Source: Thalassolituus oleivorans MIL-1
Lineage (GTDB): Bacteria > Pseudomonadota > Gammaproteobacteria > Pseudomonadales > Oceanobacteraceae
Assembly: GCF_000355675.1 (NCBI RefSeq)
Contig: NC_020888.1
Coordinates: 531,001 to 595,000, forward strand
Direction of reading: 5' to 3'
Length of the DNA: 64,000 nucleotides
The notes under the pieces are model-generated. The model saw only the letters and a list, made by a program, of their open reading frames with translations, had not been told where the DNA came from and did not search any database. Below are positions 8,917 to 17,710 of this stretch, in pieces. Each line of letters opens with the position of its first letter. Positions within the stretch are counted from its first letter, which is position 1. The position numbers and the translations under genes were made by a program.

Positions 8917-9955
8917 ACGCCCATCACTAGCAACACTAAAGGCTCGCATTGCGGCTGATATTGAACGTAATAGCGGCGAATCTGCGACCGCTCGCGGTGA
9001 CATTTATTACCCCATCGCACAAGCCCATGCGGGCGCATGTTATGGACTGCACACCCACTTAGATTACAACCGCGATCAGTTGTTTGACGACACGGCCGAC
9101 AACGAAAATCTATTGCGTCGCGCAGCAGAAATGGGCATCTATCAAATTGCAGCAACACGCGCTGCGGGTACAGCAATAATTGCAGCAACAGACGGCACAG
9201 TGATACCGGCTGAAACGATTTTTACGAAAGACCAAATCGCCTACCGCGTTACCGAATCAGCGACCGCTGAAAGTGGCTCTGCAACGCTCAATTTAAGAGC
9301 CGTTGAACCGGGTATTAACGGCAATTTAACCGTCGGTAAAACACTCACTATTTCAGCAACAATCGCCGGTGCAGATACAACTGCCACAGTCGTAGAAATT
9401 AGCGGCGGCGCAGAATCAGAATCAATAAGTCGCGTGCGCGAACGCCTTGCGGATCGTCGACAAAACCCACCGATGGGCGGCAACGCAAACGACTACATCA
9501 CATGGGCAAAAGAGGCACACGTCGATGTTACTCGTGCGTGGTCATACCCCAATGAAAACGGTCTAGGCACAGTCGTCGTGCGATTCGTTACAGACGACCT
9601 CGCAACACCAATTCCGTCGCCAGCACACATCACAGCAGTGCAAGATTATACCGACACAGTGCGCCCCGCAGGCATGGCCGGATTCAGCGTCGCGACCATA
9701 GTCGCGGCACCGCTCGACATCACATTTACAAGCCTAACGCCAGACACATCCGACGTGCGTTTAGCCGTCGAAGCCGAGCTAGACGATCTCATCAAACGCG
9801 AAGCCACTCCAGGCGGCATATTACTGATATCGGCAATTAACGAGGCGATATCAGCAGCCGCAGGTGAGACAGATCATGCGATTGATTTAGTTGCAGATAT
9901 TACAAGTAACCAAAATCAGTTGATTGTGCTCGGCACGATCACTTGGCCAGTATAA
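8906..9955 (+). CDS. Baseplate J-like protein (Mu gp47-like)
   Basis: A 349-residue baseplate J protein (PF04865). It opens with the typical PFERPSLATLKARIAADIE, followed by LDYNRDQLFDDTADNENLLRRAAEMGI (residues about 49-75), a GT-rich beta domain, and GGNANDYITWAKEAHVDVTRAW at about 191-213, a conserved segment of gp47. It builds the wedge that links hub and fibres. The start overlaps gp46 by 11 bases. Confidence 0.9.
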   Translation: MPFERPSLATLKARIAADIERNSGESATARGDIYYPIAQAHAGACYGLHTHLDYNRDQLFDDTADNENLLRRAAEMGIYQIAATRAAGTAIIAATDGTVIPAETIFTKDQIAYRVTESATAESGSATLNLRAVEPGINGNLTVGKTLTISATIAGADTTATVVEISGGAESESISRVRERLADRRQNPPMGGNANDYITWAKEAHVDVTRAWSYPNENGLGTVVVRFVTDDLATPIPSPAHITAVQDYTDTVRPAGMAGFSVATIVAAPLDITFTSLTPDTSDVRLAVEAELDDLIKREATPGGILLISAINEAISAAAGETDHAIDLVADITSNQNQLIVLGTITWPV

Positions 9956-9967
9956 GAGGTTTCAGCA

Positions 9968-10792
9968 ATGGATTATCCACTCTCAGACAGCAATGCGCGG
10001 TTGGTCGATGGCAAGTTCACAGACGGCGATCCAGTCAACGCCGTGCCACCGTCTAAAAACTCGGCTGTATACCAAAACGCCATCCACGATGAATTATTAA
10101 ACGTTATCAGTGGCGGCGGTTTAATACCCGATGAAGCTCAGTTAAATCAGGTTCTTTTAGCGATACAAAGCATCGCAACAACAATCACGGCGAATGCGAT
10201 CAGCGACTTAGTCGGCGGCGCACCTGGTGCGCTAGATACACTGAACGAGTTAGCCGCAGCGCTGGCGGATGATGCCGATTACGCCGCGACAATAACTGCT
10301 GCGTTGGCGACTAAATCTGTGATTGGGCATGGTCATGCAATCGCAGATGTGTCCGGCTTGCAAACAGCATTAGATGGTAAGTCTAATGCTGGGCATGGTC
10401 ATTCGATAACAGACATTGCAGATTTAAATACAGCGCTCTCAAGAAATCATCAAAAAGGCGAAGGACGATACATCGGGGGTGGTGATCACTACGTTGATAT
10501 ATATTACAAAGCGGGCAACAGCGGTCAGCGGCGCTTTAGTTGTCGTGTCACGTATGTTTCTACCGGAATATATCGTTTCTATTTCACAGAATATTTGGCG
10601 AACTTAACAACGCCCGCGATTGCTGCTACTAATTTTTCAGTACAAATTACGCTATGCCCCGGTTCTTTTACGGATCAGTTTATTCCGTACTTTACTACTG
10701 TAGGGACTGATTATTTAGAGCTACAGATAAGAACAGAAAATGACAGTCTCAATGATTGTGAGTTTTATTTCTCTGCGGGTTGGATTATCTAA
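9968..10792 (+). CDS. Tail fibre-like protein
   Basis: A 274-residue structural protein. The N-terminal part (about 1-60) resembles phage tail attachment sequences; residues 75-150 contain ALDTLNELAAALADD and two copies of the GHGHxIxDxxxLxxAL repeat (about 114-127 and 136-149), typical of trimeric tail fibres and tail-collar proteins. The C-terminal 120 residues are beta-rich and have no recognised domain, as expected for a variable receptor-binding tip. Unlike Mu, it lies before gp48 rather than after. It ends in TAATG overlap with gp48. Confidence 0.7.
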   Translation: MDYPLSDSNARLVDGKFTDGDPVNAVPPSKNSAVYQNAIHDELLNVISGGGLIPDEAQLNQVLLAIQSIATTITANAISDLVGGAPGALDTLNELAAALADDADYAATITAALATKSVIGHGHAIADVSGLQTALDGKSNAGHGHSITDIADLNTALSRNHQKGEGRYIGGGDHYVDIYYKAGNSGQRRFSCRVTYVSTGIYRFYFTEYLANLTTPAIAATNFSVQITLCPGSFTDQFIPYFTTVGTDYLELQIRTENDSLNDCEFYFSAGWII

Positions 10793-11415
10793 TGAATGCG
10801 CTGATGAGTTATCAAAAATCACTGCTCGCATTGCTGCCGCAGGGTTCTGCATGGCTTCGCGACGACGATGGAAAAATCGCATTACTCATGCGTGGGCTGG
10901 CAGAAGAATTTGCGCGCATCGATACTCGCGCTCAGCAGCTTATAGATGAGTCGCTACCGAGTGGCGTGATCGAATTGTTAGAGCGCTGGGAAGCAGATTA
11001 CGGCCTGCCTGATAGTTGCTCATCGGTTGTACAAACATTCGATCAGCGCATATCCGCGCTGGAACAAAAATACAAACTTTACGGCAGCCAAAGCCGTGCT
11101 TTCTTAGTGTCACTTGTCGACGCATACGGGCTAATAGCAAACATATCAGAGTACAAAGAAGCGGTGTTTGGTGGCGATTTTGGTGGCTACTTCTGGGGCA
11201 CAGACTGGGCGTTTGTTGTTCAGTTTGATATCGAAATCCCCGATACGATCACAGATATCGACTCAACAAAATCGATATTGGAATGCTCTATAGCTCGCAT
11301 TCTGCACGCTCATAAGTACCCGATATTTGTATACGGCGGCGCTCCTGATGGCGCACTTTCATACAACGGCGCTTATCTCACGTACAACGGCGCTTATCTG
11401 ACTTACAACCCATAG
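10792..11415 (+). CDS. Mu gp48-like tail protein (DUF2313)
   Basis: A 207-residue protein from the ATG that overlaps the preceding TAA. It has the DUF2313/gp48 features: YQKSLLALLPQGSAWLR near the start, LLERWEADYGLPDSC at about 63-77, and RISALEQKYKLYGSQSRAFL. Family members belong to the baseplate-fibre interface (YmfQ-like). The last residues are a short duplication, YNGAYLT repeated twice, matched by a DNA direct repeat at about 11360-11407. An in-frame ATG lies 12 bases upstream, but the coupled start is preferred. Confidence 0.82.
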   Translation: MNALMSYQKSLLALLPQGSAWLRDDDGKIALLMRGLAEEFARIDTRAQQLIDESLPSGVIELLERWEADYGLPDSCSSVVQTFDQRISALEQKYKLYGSQSRAFLVSLVDAYGLIANISEYKEAVFGGDFGGYFWGTDWAFVVQFDIEIPDTITDIDSTKSILECSIARILHAHKYPIFVYGGAPDGALSYNGAYLTYNGAYLTYNP

Positions 11416-11423
11416 GACTCGTT

Positions 11424-12272
11424 ATGTCTGAATACAAACTTGAAGATGCGGAAACAGTGACATTGGCTGACGCTACTAAAATCATCGGGCTAGATGCGAA
11501 CGGCGTGCCGTGCTGGATCGATCCATCGAGCTTAGCTCAAGGTGGCTTTAAAGCGTGGCTCGACACCCATTCCGATATCGTCAACTACTGGTGGCCCGAT
11601 AAAAGCGATGTAGGGTATCTTGCTAAGTCGGGACGGAGGTGCACCGACTTCAACTCAACAGACACTCCGATACTCGTAGAAAAAGAAGGCGTCAGAGTCT
11701 ATGCAGCGTTAAACACAACAAACGAGAACTTGATTTTTCAGAGCCTTCAAACTGATCAAATATCAGTTGAGCGATCTGAAATCGGAATTTTTTATATTGA
11801 TCCAGCTATTTCTCCAGCTACAGATGATCGGTCAGAGTTAATGTACTGTGCTAGTAACGGCAACTTCCAAGGAATGTTTATTCTGCACACAAATGACCAA
11901 TACTCAAAATGGACGATTGGATCGTATTGTTATCCGTATAATTCAGTACCTGTCTCTGCACAATTTGGTACAGATGATTTATTAGGCGGATGGGTGATGG
12001 TGCATGCTAAAACAACGATGGACCGCGTCAATACAACTGTAAGAATTGAAATCACAGTTAGTAACGCGACGCAGAGTGGGCTAAGGTATGGTAGTGGAGA
12101 AAATACTAACGTGACAGCATTTAGAATTACGCCCACTACAATCGGCGTAGCATCAACATATGCGGGTAGCGCTATACTCCCAGCATTCTATGCTAAAAGC
12201 CGCGTCCCCCTTACAGAGGTGGAGGCAGATGACATCTTTAATAGGTTTAAAGCTGGGTATGGCATCGCGTAG
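11424..12272 (+). CDS. Phage tail-associated protein, possible receptor-binding protein
   Basis: A 282-residue protein with no family I can name. The first 35 residues (MSEYKLEDAETVTLADATKIIGLDANG) look like a short attachment segment, and the remainder is rich in beta strands and aromatic residues, in keeping with a jelly-roll or LamG-like lectin domain. It is the last gene of the late tail cluster, 8 bp after gp48, where Mu-like phages carry host-range genes. A receptor-binding role is inferred from position and composition only. Confidence 0.5.
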   Translation: MSEYKLEDAETVTLADATKIIGLDANGVPCWIDPSSLAQGGFKAWLDTHSDIVNYWWPDKSDVGYLAKSGRRCTDFNSTDTPILVEKEGVRVYAALNTTNENLIFQSLQTDQISVERSEIGIFYIDPAISPATDDRSELMYCASNGNFQGMFILHTNDQYSKWTIGSYCYPYNSVPVSAQFGTDDLLGGWVMVHAKTTMDRVNTTVRIEITVSNATQSGLRYGSGENTNVTAFRITPTTIGVASTYAGSAILPAFYAKSRVPLTEVEADDIFNRFKAGYGIA

Positions 12273-12342
12273 GGCTGAGGTTCGGTATATACGCCGTCTC
12301 ATCGTATGCGTCTAGGTGTCTCAAGCGAACCGGCGCGCTACA

Positions 12343-12545
12343 CGAAGAGCGCGTATTTTGCCATCCTCCCGAGCGCGCCACTTAGGCCCTTCAAGAAGTT
12401 ATAAAACTCCCAAACTAATATTATGTTCCTCGAAGCTGATTTGCTCGGGCGGACGAGAACCTCCGTTAGGTTCGACTCGTAGCTGTGCGCTTTTTGCACA
12501 AGCGAAGAGCGCGTATTTTGCCATCCTCCCGTGCGCGCCACTTAG
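12343..12545 (+). repeat. Pair of 43-bp direct repeats
   Basis: Bases 12343-12385 and 12503-12545 are identical except at one position (GAGCGCGCC against GTGCGCGCC). The copies start with CGAAGAGCGCG and end with CGCCACTTAG and are 160 bp apart start to start. The segment between them is not repeated. Possible readings are remnants of phage-end sequence, protein binding sites, or a small duplication. No function can be assigned. Confidence 0.85.
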
Positions 12546-12580
12546 TCGGCCTTAGAACTAGAATTCCCAGAATATATCGT

Positions 12581-12726
12581 GACTACTCGCTTCGCTCCTT
12601 GAGTCACTCCTACTTTCGCTCCTTGAGTCACTCCTACTTTCGCACCTTGGTCACTCCTACCTTCGCTCCTTGAGTCACTGCTACCTTTGCTCCTTGAGTT
12701 TTCCCGATTTTGTAGGAGTGACTCAA
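12581..12726 (+). repeat. 24-bp tandem array with an inverted terminal copy
   Basis: Four degenerate 24-bp units run from 12603 to 12697 (one is 23 bp), preceded by a partial unit from 12581. The core of the unit is TCACTCCTAC followed by CGCTCCTTGAG. An inverted copy of TTGAGTCACTCCTAC lies at 12712-12726, so transcribed RNA could form alternative long hairpins between the inverted copy and any of the direct units. Between array and inverted copy is a short T-rich spacer. Confidence 0.85.
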
Positions 12727-12872
12727 CGAACGTTTTTTGTTCGTAGTCACGACAGATATGTGGAATTATCCTGGTACTTCTTGGCTTCTCATTTTTTCCT
12801 GCAATTCGTTGCAGAAAAATAAATCGACTCAGGCTAAGGTTATGGTTTGCAATAACAATAATTGGAGTTCAC

Positions 12873-13625
12873 ATGGCTTCCGTCCGCGATCAAGTGTCGT
12901 CTGCAGAATGGGAAACTCGCGTCAATTTAGCCGCAGCCTACAATCTTGTGGCTATGTATGGCTGGGATGATTTAATTTTTACTCATATCTCTGCGCGCGT
13001 GCCTGGCCCTGAGGCCCATTTTTTAATTAATCCTTATGGGATGATGTTTGATGAAGTCAGTGCGTCGAGTTTGGTTAAAGTCGATTTGCTCGGTAACAAA
13101 GCGATGTCGTCTGATTACGATATCAATCCTGCGGGATTTATTATTCATAGTGCTGTTCATGAAGCGCGCAGCGACGCGCATTGTGTTATGCACCTCCACA
13201 CGAAAGAAGGCGTTGCTGTATCGGCTCAAGCACAGGGTCTGTTGCCTATTTCGCAGCAGTCATTATTTCCGCTGTCAGGGCTAAGCTATCACGCCTATGA
13301 GGGCGTTGCGTTAAATCCAGAAGAAAAGGTACGGCTAGTTGCTGATCTCGGCACTACCGACTTTATGATTTTGCGCAATCACGGACTGCTAACCTGTGCC
13401 GAAAATATAGCGGATGCATTTTTGAATATGTTTATTTTGCAACGAGCTTGCGAAGTACAGTTACTGGCTCAGTCTGGCGGTGCAGAATTAATTCCCATCT
13501 CTCAACCTATAGTGGACGGTATTAAACAAGCCGCTAAGCAAGTAACGCGTAATGCGGGAGGGAAGCTGGCCTGGCCAGGATTGCTACGCAAGCTTGAGCG
13601 AATAGGGGCTCCGTACGCTAATTGA
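12873..13625 (+). CDS. Class II aldolase/adducin family protein
   Basis: A 250-residue cytoplasmic protein of the class II aldolase/adducin fold. It shows LAAAYNLVAMYGWDDLIFTHIS (residues about 19-40), the zinc-binding HLHT near 109-112, and RNHGLLTCA near 168-176 with the third histidine. Members cleave or epimerise sugar phosphates, or act on other alpha-hydroxy substrates; the broad adducin-like branch with DLIFTHIS(A/V)R is often of unknown substrate. GGAG sits 7 bases before the ATG. It stands alone, ending 5 bp from the convergent chemoreceptor gene. Confidence 0.8.
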   Translation: MASVRDQVSSAEWETRVNLAAAYNLVAMYGWDDLIFTHISARVPGPEAHFLINPYGMMFDEVSASSLVKVDLLGNKAMSSDYDINPAGFIIHSAVHEARSDAHCVMHLHTKEGVAVSAQAQGLLPISQQSLFPLSGLSYHAYEGVALNPEEKVRLVADLGTTDFMILRNHGLLTCAENIADAFLNMFILQRACEVQLLAQSGGAELIPISQPIVDGIKQAAKQVTRNAGGKLAWPGLLRKLERIGAPYAN

Positions 13626-13630
13626 TGTTC

Positions 13631-15130
13631 TTAAAACAGCTCTATATCGGTTTCCGAATCGCCGGAAGCCGTTTCAAATCTCAGTTTTTCTTCCGTCAGT
13701 TTATCAACCAGTTCTATTAATTGGTTGCTGTATGATTCCATACGTGTAAAACCAGACTGAATCTCAGTATGAATCGATATTTTTCGGCGCCAATTTTCTT
13801 CGCCCACTTGTTTGAGAATTTCATGCATGGATTTATGAACAGCTTCATGCATTGGGGCGATCGCGTTATAAGTAGGCAGATGCGAAAAGTATTTATGTCC
13901 TATTCCTGTGTCGTACCATTTACCGAATCGGCAGTGATGATGATCTACCTCAACCGCATTCCATGCGGCGGAACCTTTACCACTCTCCATTGCTTGATAG
14001 CCATTTTGAATGTAAATCATGTGATCTACTTTTATTAATGAAGCATAACTTACGATGAGTGAATAATTAACTTTTTCGTATGTTTTTTGCGCAATGCTCG
14101 CTAGTTTATTGAATGAAGATGAAAATTTCTCATTCGCGATTAATGCTAGATCGGTCATCTCAACAACATCGCTTGCTTGCTGCTCCATGCGACTGCTGAC
14201 TAGTTTGAAATCATTTACCATACCATTAATGTCCGCCGTGGCATTTCTCGTACTTTCAGCCAGAGAACGAACTTCATCGGCAACGACGGAGAAACCTCGC
14301 CCGGCCTCTCCTGCGCGAGCAGCTTCAATAGCGGCATTTAATGCCAATAAATTTGTTTTTCCTGCAATATCATCAATTAATAACAGGATTTTACTTATTT
14401 TTTCTGTTTGTTTATTAAGCTGAGATGTCGTTTGCTGTATTTCTTTTACATGGTTAGCTTGCTGTTGGAGGCTCGATGTAACAGTCGTAATTTCCACTAG
14501 GGCATCGGTGGATAATTGCACGCCTTCTTTGGCAATATTTTCTACATGTCCCATTTCTCCAGCAACTTTATTTAAGTCCTGTTGATTTCTGTCGAGATTT
14601 TTTAAAAGACTATTGGTTTTTACGCTGCCGATATTTTGATCCAGTGCCTGTCTGTGTTGCAGTAAATATGCTTCTTCCATGGAGTAAAAAGCTTGATTTA
14701 TCTGCCGTAGCGAATCACCAAAAGCACCATGCATACCTTTATCCAATGGGCGACGATAATATCGATTCTCGGAAGCTTCTTTAAAGCAAATTTCAACTTC
14801 ACGAATGTAGGTTTCTACCTGATCTAGAAAGTTGTTAATACTACTCGATATCCCTGACATTCTGGATTTACCCATGCCAACGTCAATGCGACGAGTTAGC
14901 TTTCCTTGCTCGGCTAGGGCAAGGATATGTTTAATGTCCTTTGCAGTTATTGAGGACTGCAGGTGTGATCGGTAGGACAGAAGTCCCAGCATTGATAGTG
15001 TTGCAATGGATACGATTGCAGGCCAGAGTACGCCACTGATGATGGCATAAGTAATGTAGCCGATGAAGGAGATCGTCATGGCAATCAGTAATCTAGCGAG
15101 TGGATTAAAAAGCAAGGATAAATTCGGCAT
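13631..15130 (-). CDS. Methyl-accepting chemotaxis protein with C-terminal CZB domain
   Basis: About 499 residues from the ATG at 15130. Two adjacent hydrophobic helices (about residues 12-50) anchor it in the membrane with almost no periplasmic loop; a helical linker leads to the MCP signalling domain with the hairpin tip [18 protein letters not shown] and [12 protein letters not shown]. The C-terminal part is a chemoreceptor zinc-binding (CZB) domain: [23 protein letters not shown], HxxxH, matching the His/Cys zinc site that senses zinc or hypochlorous acid. It overlaps the upstream PAS gene by 26 bp. It has no extracellular sensor, so its input probably comes from the PAS protein and CZB. 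Confidence 0.9.
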   Translation of the reverse strand: MPNLSLLFNPLARLLIAMTISFIGYITYAIISGVLWPAIVSIATLSMLGLLSYRSHLQSSITAKDIKHILALAEQGKLTRRIDVGMGKSRMSGISSSINNFLDQVETYIREVEICFKEASENRYYRRPLDKGMHGAFGDSLRQINQAFYSMEEAYLLQHRQALDQNIGSVKTNSLLKNLDRNQQDLNKVAGEMGHVENIAKEGVQLSTDALVEITTVTSSLQQQANHVKEIQQTTSQLNKQTEKISKILLLIDDIAGKTNLLALNAAIEAARAGEAGRGFSVVADEVRSLAESTRNATADINGMVNDFKLVSSRMEQQASDVVEMTDLALIANEKFSSSFNKLASIAQKTYEKVNYSLIVSYASLIKVDHMIYIQNGYQAMESGKGSAAWNAVEVDHHHCRFGKWYDTGIGHKYFSHLPTYNAIAPMHEAVHKSMHEILKQVGEENWRRKISIHTEIQSGFTRMESYSNQLIELVDKLTEEKLRFETASGDSETDIELF

Positions 15131-15626
15131 AGCTCTGATACTCCCGACTAATTTCTCGCCAGAGTAGTGCACTGGCGTGAGGGATTTGTTGATCTTCTGG
15201 TAGGCTTAATTCGAGTTTGCGCATTTTTTCATATAGAGGAATCACCAACTCTAAGGCGTTTGGATTTGGTGCTCGTCGAGCCGATAAATAACCGACGACC
15301 TCACCGTCTTCATATACAGGTGCAATACTGGCGAATGCCCAGTAGTAGCTACCATCTTTCGCCATATTTCTTAGATACCCAAGAAACTCCTGCTCTTGCT
15401 TCAGATGCTCCCACATAAGGCTGAAGACGGCCCGAGGCATGCAAGGATGGCGAATGATATTTTGAGGTTTGCCTAGCAGTTCTTGATAGGTGTAGCCAGC
15501 AATTCGACAGAAGCAATCGTTAACATAGGTAATCCGGCTTGCCGTATCGGTTTTAGACACAATCAGATCACTTGCTTCCAAGCAATACTCCTTATCTATA
15601 GGTGTGATCTGGTTTGGGCGGTACAT
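15105..15626 (-). CDS. PAS domain protein, Aer-like sensor
   Basis: A 173-residue soluble protein with one PAS domain resembling the FAD-binding PAS of Aer: [30 protein letters not shown] (residues about 33-62), [46 protein letters not shown]. In Aer-type receptors this domain is fused to the membrane and MCP region; here it is a separate gene overlapping the chemoreceptor start by 26 bp in another frame. Redox or energy taxis is the likely role. The last 50 residues form a helical tail. Confidence 0.85.
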   Translation of the reverse strand: MYRPNQITPIDKEYCLEASDLIVSKTDTASRITYVNDCFCRIAGYTYQELLGKPQNIIRHPCMPRAVFSLMWEHLKQEQEFLGYLRNMAKDGSYYWAFASIAPVYEDGEVVGYLSARRAPNPNALELVIPLYEKMRKLELSLPEDQQIPHASALLWREISREYQSYAEFILAF

Positions 15627-15761
15627 GTGCTGGTCTCATGCGAAGTTGTTTTTCAAGTATAGACACAAGGGGAGAATGTACAGTCTGGTCTCGACTGTTT
15701 ATTGGCAATTGATCGGAAGTTACTTCATTTACGGATGCTGGCAGTCTGAGCAATGCAATGG

Positions 15762-16259
15762 TTAAAGATCATTCATCCAGTGCAATAGGCATGAATGGTC
15801 ATCAGGTGAGAAACACTGGATGCCATGGCGTTGCAATAATGCCACGGTAACGCCATCTCCTTGGGTGAGTTGGCGCTGAAATTCACCATCATATATCTGG
15901 CCTACACCACAAGAAGGAGAGCGAGCCGCAAGCAAGGCCGCCATGGCGTGATACTTTTGTGCTAGTGCTAAGGTTTGTTGTGCGCCTTTGATAAATTCAG
16001 TAGTAACGTCATCCCCTTGGGTGGTGATCACTTTCGCTTTACCGTCCAAAACGTCATGTCCATCTCCGCCTTGGATCTCTGCGGCAGGGCGGGGCGTTGT
16101 TAGGCCGCCAGCAACTTCTGGGCACACAGCGATGATCCGGCCTTGTTGTTGCCACTGGCGCAGCTGCTCAGCGAGTTGGTTCACTTTGTTCTCGTTGCTT
16201 TCACCATCGTATCTGACTGGCTGACCGAGTAAGCAGGCGCTCACTAATAAGCGTTTCAT
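15762..16259 (-). CDS. DUF523 family protein (TudS-like)
   Basis: A 165-residue cytoplasmic protein of the DUF523 family. The conserved cysteines are visible: SACLLGQPVRYDG at residues 7-19, VCPEVAGGL near 45-53 and SPSCGVGQIYDG near 114-125. These are the probable ligands of the [4Fe-4S] cluster found in the characterised member TudS, a thiouracil desulfurase. Its start overlaps the stop of cmoM upstream, so the two share an operon; a link to clearing thiolated bases from tRNA turnover is only a guess from this pairing. Confidence 0.8.
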   Translation of the reverse strand: MKRLLVSACLLGQPVRYDGESNENKVNQLAEQLRQWQQQGRIIAVCPEVAGGLTTPRPAAEIQGGDGHDVLDGKAKVITTQGDDVTTEFIKGAQQTLALAQKYHAMAALLAARSPSCGVGQIYDGEFQRQLTQGDGVTVALLQRHGIQCFSPDDHSCLLHWMNDL

Positions 16260-17068
16260 GGATTGCGCTGTGCGAGGAAATGGACGTAGCGCCCTAAACG
16301 TCGATAGGGTTCTTGCAGTCCTACTTCAAGATCGGATTTGTTCACGGCCTCTTGCCCGATGCGTTCACGAATTTTTTGATGCATATGATCGTGAATACAA
16401 CGAATACCGCGCCAGCGCCGAACGCTAAAGCCGAGCTGAGTTAGTGCTTGCTCAATGGCATCAGGGTCTAGCGGATGTTGCGGCGCATTCCCTTCGCGGC
16501 GTAATCTTGGGTTCGCGCCCTTGGGGGCATGTGTACGGCCATTCATCAGTTGACGCCATTCATGTCCATGTAAGTTATAAAACATAAGTGATAACCAACC
16601 GCCGGGGCGTACACGAGCCGCCAGCTGGGGAAGTGCATCAAATGGATGTTCTAACCACTCTAAAACGGCATGATTAAGCACAATGTCATACTCATGTGGA
16701 AAGACACTATCGGTTGCTTGTAGGCTGCAGCATTGGCTGTTAACGGGGATGTTTTCCGCTGCGAAGAGATCCTGCGCGAGCGTCAGCATTTCTTGTGAGA
16801 CATCACACAATGAAATATTTGCGCCTTGTTTGGCCAGTTGTAAGCTGAATTGTCCTTGGCCTCCGCCGATATCCAATACCGTTGCGCCTTCAAGTGGTAT
16901 CGCTAAATCGCTAAAGTCTTGTGCCAATGCCAATAATCGTAATTGCCCTCGCGGTGTGGCGTAAATAGTGCGACTAAAACGTGCGGCCAGATCGTCGAAA
17001 TTGCGATCGACCGTTAGGTGTTTATGGGCAGCCTCTAGGCTGGAATGGTCGGCGGAATCGTGGGTCAT
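16256..17068 (-). CDS. cmoM: tRNA 5-carboxymethoxyuridine methyltransferase CmoM
   Basis: A 270-residue SAM-dependent methyltransferase matching CmoM (formerly SmtA): DRNFDDLAARFSRTIYATPRGQLRL (residues about 21-45), SAM motif VLDIGGGQGQFS (64-75), NHAVLEWLEHP, LMFYNLHGHEW, and the C-terminal EPYRRLGRYVHF. CmoM methylates cmo5U at the wobble position of certain tRNAs to mcmo5U. An N-terminal extension of about 18 residues precedes the usual start. Co-transcribed with the DUF523 gene. Confidence 0.9.
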   Translation of the reverse strand: MTHDSADHSSLEAAHKHLTVDRNFDDLAARFSRTIYATPRGQLRLLALAQDFSDLAIPLEGATVLDIGGGQGQFSLQLAKQGANISLCDVSQEMLTLAQDLFAAENIPVNSQCCSLQATDSVFPHEYDIVLNHAVLEWLEHPFDALPQLAARVRPGGWLSLMFYNLHGHEWRQLMNGRTHAPKGANPRLRREGNAPQHPLDPDAIEQALTQLGFSVRRWRGIRCIHDHMHQKIRERIGQEAVNKSDLEVGLQEPYRRLGRYVHFLAQRNP

Positions 17069-17253
17069 TATGATGCGCTTTGGCTAAGTAGAGTAAACAA
17101 TTGCAAGAATAGTACGCGAGCTAGAGTAATCTCCCAAATACCAATGTGAACGGCGGCTCAATCTAACAAATTGATGGCTAGTAATCGGTTTCAGGATGTC
17201 GGATAGTGTCTTAAGGGTGTCTGAGTAACAGCGCCAGAATATGGATGGTATGA

Positions 17254-17616
17254 ATGAAACTGGTCTATGACGGAGCGGTAGCAGAATCAGTCCTTATCCG
17301 CTCTGGAAAGCGCATTGAGCTGCATGTGTGTGAGCTAGACGAAGAATTGTTTGTACTCGTCATGTTGGTGGGGCGTGACGATAGCATGCCTACTTCGATT
17401 AATAGCCAAGGCCCTTACCATGATAAGAACCAAGCCAAGGCGGCGTTAAGTGCCATTCGCTGGGCGTTAACCGTTGATGGTTATGACGGTGAGAAACGTA
17501 CTTCTATTTGGTCATTGCATGCTCGGCGCGAAGCGCGCGAAAATCAGCATCGACGCTCTCTTTATGTGGTGGATACCAGCTTCGTTCCTTTGGGGGTTCC
17601 TCCCGAAGACGAATAA
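17254..17616 (+). CDS. Hypothetical protein
   Basis: A 120-residue protein I do not recognise. It is soluble with no signal peptide: a beta-rich first half (KLVYDGAVAESVLIRSGKRIELHVCELDEELFVLV), a middle segment SQGPYHDKNQAKAALSAIRWAL that looks like a helix, and a basic tail ARREARENQHRR. It stands alone, about 95 bp before the diguanylate cyclase gene. Codon use resembles its host neighbours. The GGATGG before ATG is a weak ribosome site. Confidence 0.5.
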   Translation: MKLVYDGAVAESVLIRSGKRIELHVCELDEELFVLVMLVGRDDSMPTSINSQGPYHDKNQAKAALSAIRWALTVDGYDGEKRTSIWSLHARREARENQHRRSLYVVDTSFVPLGVPPEDE

Positions 17617-17710
17617 CAATGTTTCTTATAAGCAGCCTCACCGGTTGGGATTATTGGTCTACACTGAATTTTGATCTTTAGTCGGCCGTTTCAAAGGTGA
17701 TTTTGCAGTT

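Larger units (their letters stand above)
1..12272 (+). mobile_element. Mu-like prophage, tail and baseplate module (right part)
   Basis: Sixteen co-directional genes follow the order of the phage Mu late tail region: gp36, gpG, gp37, small DUF2635 protein, sheath, tube, chaperone, tape measure, gpN, gpP, gp45, gp46, gp47, fibre, gp48. Many adjacent genes overlap by ATGA or TAATG, so they are probably translated from one late transcript. Transposase, repressor, portal, protease and capsid genes are not in the window and would lie to the left of base 1. All reading frames are open, so this module looks intact. The exact right end is not defined; it should fall between 12273 and about 12870. Confidence 0.9.
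12273..12872. other. Gene-free right junction of the prophage
   Basis: Six hundred bases without a credible gene. From left to right: a 43-bp direct repeat pair (12343 and 12503), the tandem array at 12581-12697, its inverted copy at 12712-12726, a small hairpin ACGAAC/GTTCGT at about 12725-12743, and a hairpin with a TTCG loop (CTGCAA/TTGCAG, 12799-12814) flanked by T and A runs. Short open frames here are translations of these repeats. The prophage-host boundary presumably lies in this stretch but no clear terminal dinucleotide and 5-bp duplication can be assigned from one side. Confidence 0.7.

Noticed and set aside
12581-12726. Possible CRISPR array
   Set aside because: Units are contiguous without unique spacers and the last copy is inverted; no cas genes are near.
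12316-12970. Several short open frames in the prophage right junction
   Set aside because: They consist of translated direct repeats and have no ribosome sites or recognisable protein pattern.
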